Assembly (NCBI GenBank): GCA_002007465.1
Contig: LNAC01000745.1
Coordinates: forward strand, 71,833 to 135,832
Length of the DNA: 64,000 bases
Source: Ailurus styani
Lineage: Eukaryota > Chordata > Mammalia > Carnivora > Ailuridae
Direction of reading: 5' to 3'
Each line of letters begins with the position of its first letter. The stretch's first letter is position 1. Positions 56,126-64,000 of the stretch are shown piece by piece. The translations under genes and the position numbers were made by a program. The notes under the pieces are model-generated. The model had not been told where the DNA came from. It made no database searches and saw only the letters and a list, made by a program, of their open reading frames with translations.

Positions 56126-57049
56126 TCCATTAGGAGCTATAATTTTTTTAAAAAGTGTTCAATATACAGTTGTATTTTGCTATTGTAAACTAAATATAAT
56201 AAATGAGTGGATCAAAATTGACCAAAATGAAAATGTTATTTCTCTGTTACCTTTCAGTTTACACATCCAAGAATCTGCTCTTTGTTGTCATTACCATTTA
56301 TCTTGTCTAGGCAACTAACTTGCAACACAGCTCACAACAGATAACTCTAGTAAGAGGAATCCTGTTACCTGGTGAACCAGCTCCTCAACCAAGGCAGCTG
56401 CATATTCCCCCAGCAGGTGCAACCGCGCTTGTCTTCACAGTTATGGCTGGAGAGTTACCAATCTTTACTGCATTTTAAACACCAGTAGTTTTGTAGTATA
56501 GTTGTAAGTCATCCCAGCACCATAGTCAAGATTTTTGCCCTATATTTACAACTCCTATGCTATTCATAACTGGTTTTAATATTTTTAAAGGAGTTCACTG
56601 GCTGTTAGTTAAATGAATTGCAAAGAGAACCTTTGAATCAGAAGGTGATAAACAGAAGATGATTCCAGTAGAAAATACATAAATCTTAAAATAAAACAGT
56701 TGTTCATCCTGCATACCATCAACTGAATGAGAAACAGCAGGCAAGGGAAACACCAGCATAAGTCAAACTATGTTCTTTAATTATCAATTGCATCATTGCT
56801 ACACCATGTTGCCAAAATGCCTGAATTTAGAAACATCTCAGAATTTTAATGAATACTTTAATTAAACTTAGATGGGCAGAAGAAAAGTGTAACCCTCTAT
56901 TTCCAGGCTCTTGAGGAAGTGAGTAGTTAAACTTTAATAAATCGCATGGAAAGGAGGACCACAGAACTCCCTACATGCTCCTTGGAGGCATTTTACTGAT
57001 GACCAAGCCGAGCTCATAACATCTAGGCAAAAAGGTAAGAGGCTATGGA
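56126..57049. other. AT-rich unique sequence
   Basis: No repeat or gene could be supported in about 0.9 kb. Confidence 0.35.
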
Positions 57050-57235
57050 GCACTGTAGCAGTTATCACACTTCGTAATCAATGATTACTGTGCCTATTTT
57101 TTCTTTGTTCACTGGTTTACTAAGAGCTCTTAGACCACCACTCTAAGTTCTGTGAGAGCAGGGACCACATTCACTAGTAGAGTCCCCAAGATAGGCATGT
57201 AGTAATCCCTAAATTAATGTTTCTTACATAAATGA
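57050..57235 (+). repeat. L2 LINE 3' end
   Basis: The phrases atgattactgtgcctattttttctttgttcactg, accaccactctaagttctgtgagagcagggaccacattc and gtccccaagataggcatgtagtaatccc are the L2 3' UTR, ending near aatgtttcttacataaatgac. Confidence 0.65.
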
Positions 57236-57785
57236 CTAAATATTCTCTTACACTTCTAAAAAAATCTCCCCTTCTGAAGTGAATGCCATCTTGACTCCCA
57301 TTCTACTGTGGTCTGAAACAGCTCAAAACTCCACTCGGGGTCAACATTTTCATGCAGCTCTTCCAGCAACCCCCAAACCCACACTATCTCCTGCTCCCAC
57401 CCCCCACTGTATCTTCTTCCCCACATCAGGGGCTCACTCACTAGCAGTCTATGGGAGTTTACTTCTCTACTGAGGCAAGCTTCGGTGGGCATCCAGGGAC
57501 ACAGCTCCCAAACTCTCAGGAGGCTGTGCCATGGGAGATGGTGACAACTATCAGAAAACATTTTGTCTTCTCACATTATAATCCAGAGCAGCAGAAAGCA
57601 CAGGATTGGCTTGGCTTTATGACGTCAAGGAATACAAATGGGAGAAGACTTGGCAAGTATCCTAAGTGACTTAGCAAAGACCTTTCACTGCTCAAACAGT
57701 AAGTATCTTCAATGTTCCTTTCCCCACCCCCTTTCCATTCATTCTTGTCATCGCTAGCATCACCCTAACAAAGAACCTAGGGAAA
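57236..57785. other. Unique sequence, no feature recognised
   Basis: A 101-codon minus frame (57256-57561) has no recognised domain and is probably chance. No repeat named. Confidence 0.35.
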
Positions 57786-57804
57786 CTAGGGCAAGAAAGA
57801 AGTA

Positions 57805-57863
57805 CCAGGAGAGGGAGAGGGAGAGATGGAGAAAGAGAGGGAGAGAGAAAGAGGAGAGAGAGG
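57805..57863. repeat. (GA)n/GGGAGA-rich purine tract
   Basis: About 59 bases are purine-only except for one thymine, made of imperfect GAGAGG units. A G-rich continuation (ggtgcggaggtgggggtgggg) follows. Confidence 0.9.
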
Positions 57864-57949
57864 TGCGGAGGTGGGGGTGGGGAATGAGGAACACCCTGCT
57901 ATCCAATACCCAGAAAAAATTTGTTTTTAATTCCCTGGCTATCACAGAT

Positions 57950-58165
57950 AGAGGCTGCTGCTAGCATTTAAGATAAGATTAGTTGGTGTTGTGCTATCAG
58001 CACCTCCACATTTTCCCTGCAGGGATTCCTTCTGACAGGCTGAAGCTGGAGGCATGTCTCAGGATTAACGCGAGCTAATGATTATACACTAAAGCTTTGG
58101 AACTGTTGGACTAATAGGATTAAGCAATAGCAGATGCAGGTCCCCGTTCAGGTTAAAAATGCACT
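57950..58165. other. Candidate regulatory block with paired GGATTA sites
   Basis: The block is repeat-free and contains two GGATTAA/GGATTAAG words, at 58062-58068 and 58117-58124. An ATTA-containing taatgattat (58077-58086) lies between them and gataagatta (57972-57981) upstream. GGATTA is the core bound by bicoid-type (K50) homeodomains such as OTX and PITX. Function is inferred from motifs only. Confidence 0.3.
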
Positions 58166-59934
58166 TTTTACATTACAAAGTCAGACAGATCCCTTTGAAC
58201 ATGCAATGAATATGGATGTTTTCAATTATCACAGTCTTCCAGGGCTATACGATATGGTAAATTAATCCCTTTAGAACATCAGAAACAGGACAAAATAGCC
58301 TTCTTGAAGCTGAAATCCCTCGTTTTAGATTTTCTTTCATGGGGATAAGCAGCGGTGCACCTCACATAATTAATCTTATTACAAACAGAGAGAAAGGGGA
58401 AATTTTTTTTTAATTTGTAAAAATTGTTCAAATATTTGAGAAACTCGGGGAAAAAAAGCACTTTGAAAACAACATCTCTTAATTAATTTCCAAATAGTCA
58501 AAAATACAAACATAAGGCATGACAAGCCAATGTCTGGATGTGTGTCCGGGGTGGATTTGTACTTCTCTATGCCTCAGGCCATTAGTGCAACAAGGAGGAA
58601 GGGGGAAAAAAAAATAAGGTCACTTAAAAAAAAATGAACAAAATAATAACTGGCAGTAGAAAGCACTATTTCTAAGATATTTGAGTTGATCTGATCTTAT
58701 GCTCCAGGTCCTGGGAGGCAAGGGGAAGGAAAAGGGCATAGTGAGATTTTTATATTTTGTTGCCGCAGGAAAGGGTCTCTGCTTCCCAGTAGGTTAAACC
58801 ATCCCTCAGAATAGCTGAAGAGTAAATCCCCATTATTGCAATTAAATGGGGCTGGTTGTGGACATTAGTAGCAGGGTGAGCCTCAAGAGTTTTGTTCATT
58901 TGATTGACTTAAACGGGAGGGAGGGGGAAAGAGAAACACAACTATTTATGGAGAGGACTTTCCAGAGAAAGCTGTTTGAGCTGCCAGCAGGGAATGGAAA
59001 ACAGTTTTACAACAACCGGAATAAAGCAGGCTCATGGTCATGGGTTTAATTCTTGAAAATTCTAAAACTGAACATGTTTCTATTTGGCCTGAGCAAAATT
59101 GGTATTAACTGTGTTTAATGGGCCCTAGTTTCATACTGCCTCATGTCACACCCCCAACCCACAAGGTGGGCAAACTCATCACATGGAACACCATTATTTC
59201 AAACACTGCAAAATGAAGGGGAGACAGAAAGAGCATAGACCATACCAGGTTCCTCCACGGAGTCCATTCGTGGTTTTTTTATTATGCCTAACATGGCGTG
59301 TTTCTGGGAACCTACATGGGTGCTTCCATCCGGGATTTAAATAAAATCTGAATGAAACTAACAGGACAATAGAAAGAAAATGGGATGGAACTTTGGAGGG
59401 AATGGTCCATGAAGTCATTCAAAGACAGTCAGGTATCAAATTTCTTCAGTTTCCCAGATGATCTCTTATAATGGAATATTCCTTGAGCAGATTTTTTATG
59501 AAAAGCAGAAGTCTAATGTGCCTACTCTGTAAATACTGCTTGGACAGACTAAGATACCTAAACTAAAGATGTCAGCAAATTTTATAAACATTCCTATTTT
59601 TCAAACTTTTGATTGAAAAAAGTCAATTCTTGGCAGAATGAAATAAAATTGCTATTTTAACTGGACTACTTGGTATTCTTCCTTTTTTTTTCTTTGCTTC
59701 TCTGTCAGTTCACAATAAATTCAGAAGAGATAAGCTGATTTTCAGATACTTTACTGCTACCCCAGTAAGAGGCATCAAGGAAGGTGTTGTGTTAAATATG
59801 TATGTTTTCTCCTTTCTTGGAAGGAAACAGCAATTGATTATTTTTCCAAATGGACTTAATCTCCCATAATCATCATGCATATTGCAATGACATATATTGA
59901 GACAAGTGCCACTCAGTTGTCCTGTGAGTGTGAA
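58166..59934. other. AT-rich unique sequence
   Basis: About 1.77 kb with no recognised repeat or gene. Parts (58740-59060) have the non-simple, repeat-free texture of possibly constrained DNA, but nothing specific can be claimed. Confidence 0.4.
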
Positions 59935-60057
59935 TCACATGGGATTGTCATTAAAATGGAGCTGTAGTTGGCAAAGGTCCAGGGTGAGAGCTGCATTTTC
60001 AACAAGCTCCCAGGTAATACAAATGCTGAGACCACACCTTGAATAGCAACAAGGCAT
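59935..60057 (+). mobile_element. MER5A-like hAT-Charlie relic, partial
   Basis: The sequence aatcacatgggattgtc, gagctgcattttcaacaagctcccaggtaatacaaatgctg, then gaccacaccttgaatagcaac is the second half of MER5A with its terminus. Confidence 0.6.
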
Positions 60058-60106
60058 TAAGACCAGAGGACCACACCTTGAATAGCGACAAGTCATTAAG
60101 ACACCA
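60031..60106. repeat. 39-bp tandem duplication
   Basis: The unit accacaccttgaatag... starting at 60031 recurs from 60070 with period 39. The copies differ by two substitutions and at the final bases. The duplicated part is the MER5A terminus plus adjacent unique sequence. Confidence 0.9.
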
Positions 60107-60500
60107 AGCCGTCAGAAAGGATGAATACCCAACTTTTGTATCAACATGGATGGGTCTGAAGGAGATTATGCTGAGTGAAATAAATCAAGCAGAGAAAGTC
60201 AATTATCATAGGTTTTCACTTACTTGTGGAACATAAGGAATAAAATGGAGGACATTAAGAGAAACAAAGGAAAAGTGAATTGGGGTACATTGGAGGAGGA
60301 GACAAACCATGAAAGACTGTGGACTCCGAGAAACAAACTGAGGGTTATGGAGGGGAAGGGAGTAGGGGGATGGGTGAGCCTGGTGGTAGGTATTAAGGAG
60401 GGCACATATTGCATGGCGCATTGGGTGTGGTGCATAAACAATGAATCTTGGATCACTGAAGAAATAAAATTAAAAAAAAAGAGAGAGATACCAAAGCCAC
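60099..60500 (+). mobile_element. 5'-truncated L1 insertion, 3' end only
   Basis: From about 60114 to 60480 this is the last codons of L1 ORF2 (aaggatgaatacccaacttttgtatc, gctgagtgaaataaatcaag) and the 3' UTR, ending gaagaaataaaattaaaaaaaaa. It is the same subfamily as 19911-20292 in the same orientation. A decayed target duplication agacaccaagcc (60099-60110) and agataccaaagcc (60486-60498) is likely. Confidence 0.9.
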
Positions 60501-61839
60501 TTAATGAATGATGTATTACAGAGCCAGAATTGTGGGAATCAAGCCTACCAACTCCATGCATTGCTTTCCTAACAAAGTACGAAGTTATCGACTTAGGAGT
60601 GAATCTGACAAAGCACCCCATTTCTTCACCTTTTTCCTAAATATCGAATCTCCCATTCTGCCAGGCATATTCTTAATTGATTTAGTTATTTGTCCTCCAA
60701 AACTGCTTTATGATAGATTTATTATATGAGTAGCTTCTAAGCCATCATTGTAATGAACTGCCAGTCTATTACAATTTTTGCTTTTCTTCAATCACCTTAA
60801 AAACTGACAACATTAATTCTGTCATTTCCAAGTCAAGTTTATCGGAATGCTATCACGTCTAGAGGCATTTTATATAGTATGTCAGTTTGATCTGCAATAT
60901 GCACATTTAAAATTCCTATTAACTGCTAGACTATTTTCAACAGTAAATAAACTAATTCTCATATTAATATCGATGTTTCCTCCAAAATTTTAAATAAAAT
61001 CTTATTTTTCCCCAAATTCAGTACATTTAACAGTGCTTACTCGGTATTATGTAGTCCTGTATATAACCTTGGCACCGAGAAGGAGGATGGTGGAGAAGAA
61101 AGCGTTGATATAATGATGGCAGACCTCATCTCCATCCTCCAACAGTTCTTGTACTAGGAGGAGAAACAGAAAGAAATGCACATTTACAAAACACTGTCAT
61201 CTATGCCACTGTAAAGGTGAATCCAAAGTCTAACCAGAAAAATAAGTAAGTAAACAATTGTCGAGGAGCACTGGAGAAAGTTATAGTAAAGTAAATAAAG
61301 TATGAGAAAAGTTTTGAAGGATGAGAAGTCCAGAAAATTTCAGGAAAAGGAAATTAAAAACACATTCCATTAACACAGAAAAGGAAACATAATTAAACAG
61401 CCTCACATTAAGAAGATCAGGGTGGCTTCAAAGTGTTTGGGGCTGCATGTTTCAGCCCAGCACAGATTCCTTGTTGCAACACAGGTTTTGAGTAAAGAAG
61501 GCTCAAAATGGACAAATTGTCTGCTTCATTTCCTCCACTATGCTCTCTAGGGAACAGTAACATGGACTGTAGAATTAAGGCGGTATCTCCTGGCCCCTTT
61601 GGCTTTGGCATGAGCCTATGTTTATAGCACTCTTGCACCTGGGTTAACGCTTAGAATTTCTAAGCCAGTTTGTGAATTTTCATGACTTCAAGAAAGACAG
61701 GCCTGCCAAAACATGGCATATGGGTAACCACTGGGCCACAGGCTTCCTATACTTACACCTTAAGTCCCTAGGATGGGCATAGATCGAAAACAATCATAGC
61801 CCTTTCCTCCTGCCTTAAACTTTGGGCTCTGTGACAAAT
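60501..61839. other. Unique sequence, no feature recognised
   Basis: About 1.3 kb of AT-rich sequence with no named repeat or gene. The 60780-61080 part is simple-repeat-free and might be constrained. Confidence 0.4.
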
Positions 61840-62035
61840 AACAATAATGGCAATATGATCTGATACTACACTCAAGAGAGTTCCAAAGTGACTTCAAAAA
61901 TTCATTCATCAGCCACCAATCACATTGTAAGCATGATCTTCAGCAGTTTAAAGAGGTAAAAGGTAACAAAAGAAATGTGTGCTGCCTTCAAAAGAAGTAC
62001 AGATTAGCTGTGAAGGTAAGACACAAATATATGAG
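61840..62035. repeat. Possible old LINE (L2/L3-type) remnant
   Basis: The phrases aacaataatggcaatatgatctg, atgatcttcagcagtttaaagaggtaaaagg and tgctgccttcaaaagaagtacagattagctgtgaaggtaagac recall a common old mammalian repeat 3' region (CCCTGCCCTCAAGGAGCTTACAGTCTAG-like). The assignment is weak. Confidence 0.3.
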
Positions 62036-62357
62036 GATCCATGATAACAGATTTGACCCTTATAATTTGGAAAGATTACACCTAACATATTGCCACCACA
62101 GATGAAAGTCTTTGCATAGTGTGTACTCACATCACACAAAGTCTAATATAAAATCAGAAATAAGTTATTATAGTTCTTGAGATAGGCATGCATTGGATCT
62201 AATGACAACAACTGAATGGTGAAAAGACAGGTTATGCCATTGAAAGGATTATTAGAGCCCTTGATGTGTAGTCAGGCACACAGAATAAGATGCCTTGAAA
62301 CTCTGCAGTTAAGAGTATGTCTGTCTGTCACAACCGTTTTATATGCATGCAGTTTTT
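62036..62357. other. Unique sequence, no feature recognised
   Basis: No repeat or coding signal could be supported. Confidence 0.3.
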
Positions 62358-62583
62358 AAATAAAGTTTTATTGGGGCATCTGGGTGGCTCAGTTAGTTAA
62401 GCTCCTGACTCCTCATTTCGGCTCAGGTTATGATCTCGCCATTGTGGGATGGAGCCCTGAGTCAAGCTCTGTGCTCAGTGTGGAGTCTGCCTCAGATTCT
62501 TTCTCCCTCACCCTCTCACTCGGTCTCTCTCTCAAATAAATAAATAAAATCCAAATAAATAAATAAATAAATAAAGTTTTATT
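62358..62583 (+). mobile_element. Can-SINE with (AAAT)n tail, perfect TSD
   Basis: The body (62373-62568) starts ggggcatctgggtggctcagttag and has the older gactcctcatttcggctcagg head. It ends ctctctcaaataaataaataaaatcc followed by several AAAT units. Duplication aaataaagttttatt at 62358-62372 and 62569-62583 is identical, though the AAAT-rich tail makes its left edge uncertain. Confidence 0.93.
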
Positions 62584-62749
62584 TTTAACCAACGTGTCCT
62601 ATTCCATTTCTCTAATTGCCATCCCATTCTTCCCTTCCCTTTGCAGTCTGCTTTGGCTGTTGTCTTTGAACTATGTGCCTTTTTCTGTGAGGCTGAAAAT
62701 GACCGGGTCCTTGGTGATTTAAACCCTCTGAACCCTGTCTTCCCTGGTG

Positions 62750-63980
62750 CCTCAATCACTTCTTAAGTGGCTGGCAGACACTTCTTTCCAATCGGAGATG
62801 TTCATTACATAAGCGATTAGGAAGCATAGTAGACGTGGCTAATTGTTGAAGGGCCAAAAAAGGGACAATTAAACGCATCTTATCTGAAGCTCTCATTGAT
62901 TGTTAGTAATGCATTAAATGTTGCCCTGGTGCCTTGAACTAGTTAATGGTATTCAACTTGTAAGTAGAGTGATTTTGACTCTGGGGAGAAACTAACTCTT
63001 ATTTTTCCACACGGCTCAAAACCTTTGCACAAAAGCCAGCCAAATGTTCCTAATTCTAGGCAACATGTTATTTTAGCCTTTGTAATGATGACTCAACGCT
63101 GAGCCTCGCTTCTATGTGAGACTCCAACAGAGATGACATTTTGCAATCCAGAGAGGCAACATGTCCCCTGTCTGGGGGCTAACTGAGAAATAGTTCACTT
63201 TGAATGGGCCTTTAAACAGCTGTCAGGTCAGAATAACTGTAAGTCATTACCTATCCGAGCCATGTTGAACCAGTGACTTTTAAGTGGTGAAAATCTCTGT
63301 ATCATGTTACTAATCTCACTGGCCAACGGTGGCTGTGTCAACAACCAACATTCCCTCTTAGTAAGCGGGCAAAAATAATACACAGCCCATGATTTTAAAG
63401 TTAGAGGAGCAACTGAGAGGTTGAAAAGTTCAGGAAGCGAGGAAGTTGAAAATACGCCTCCTCAGAGCTTTGCCTACAGAATGATTCACGACCATCTTTA
63501 AATCACAATGTGCCACAAAAGAATTCACCCCAACTCCTGACCTGCTAATGTGTAGCCATGCAGACCGTCCCCCACAAAGACACATAAGCTGCTTTCCTCC
63601 AGTCATAATTAGCTGTAGGGGTTGGGCCCAATTTCCTGACCAATTAGCAGCTCAAGGGTCTAAAATTAAAGAAATAGGGAGCAGCTGGTAAGTCTCTAAC
63701 TATGATTACTTATAAACCCTTCAAATCTAGACTCAAAGAGCTTCCCTATAGTTTTGCTCAATTGATTAACTTCGACTGGTTTATCACTAAACCATTCATT
63801 TACTTTAACAATCCACTAAAGCCTTAGATAAAATGCATTTCATGTCTCTTCTTGGGCCTTTAATAATTAGCTGTGTCTACCATTTCTTTTAATCTCTCAT
63901 TTAATGAGCACCTCCAATCTTTAATAATTTAAAAGGATATCAAGCCAAGTATCAATTAAAGAGAACTCTTCTAGGCAGCA
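62750..63980. other. Candidate conserved non-coding block with repeated TAATTAG motifs
   Basis: About 1.2 kb right up to the window edge lacks recognisable interspersed or simple repeats. It is dense in homeodomain-type cores: ATAATTAGCTGT at 63605-63616 and 63863-63874, CAATTAGCAG at 63641-63650, and further TAAT words. E-box-like gcagctgg (63682-63689) lies between. It resembles a developmental enhancer region, but only alignment could show constraint. Confidence 0.35.
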
Positions 63981-64000
63981 TCAACAGTAAGTGTTAAGTC

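Noticed and set aside
57256..57561. 101-codon minus-strand frame
   Set aside because: No domain, and overlapping frames on the opposite strand are of similar length, as expected by chance.

Overview
This is gene-poor mammalian nuclear DNA, most likely from a mustelid (weasel, badger or otter group). The evidence is at least 23 tRNA-Lys-derived carnivore Can-SINEs. The youngest have the body typical of Mustelidae: GCCTGGGTGGCTCAGTGGGTTAA, then GCAGAGAGGCAGGCAGAGAG, then a (AAAT)n AAAATCTT tail. This body differs from the dog, bear and cat forms. Old pan-mammalian repeats (MIR, L2, MER5A, MER20, MER3-like) and carnivore-type L1 3' ends agree with this. No tool was run, so repeat names come from recognition and boundaries from target-site duplications (TSDs) or fading similarity.

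I find no protein-coding gene. The longest open frame (214 codons, 19347-19991) is the C-terminal end of L1 ORF2. Every other frame is under 160 codons and has no recognisable domain. I see no rRNA gene, functional tRNA gene, CpG island or CRISPR array. The window is best read as an intergenic or deep intronic stretch of a gene desert.

Layout: 1-11500 is mostly unique sequence with scattered MIR, L2 and two young SINEs, plus a low-repeat block at 8480-9340 that looks like a constrained non-coding element. At 11500-13020 a minus-strand L1 is broken by three SINEs. At 13-18.1 kb there are simple repeats (GTTT, TG/CA, AAT, TTTC), MIR, L2, MER3-like and MER20. The 19.2-24.3 kb stretch is a pile of plus-strand L1 fragments with SINEs in it. 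At 24.3-37.6 kb there is mixed unique sequence with MIR, MER5A, two minus-strand L1 pieces and a candidate conserved block at 32400-32680. At 37.65-41.5 kb lies a long composite plus-strand L1. At 45.4-47.8 kb a 1.1 kb L2 is followed by a SINE, MIR, MER5A and a MER3-like element. The 49-64 kb part holds candidate conserved blocks (49080-49450, 57950-58165, 62750-63980), a nested SINE pair (53697-54050) and an L1 3' end (60112-60480).

Nothing here works as a pathway. The most plausible functional content is distal regulatory DNA in the low-repeat AT-rich blocks, especially the right end, where TAATTA-type homeodomain motifs recur. I found no convincing new biological system.
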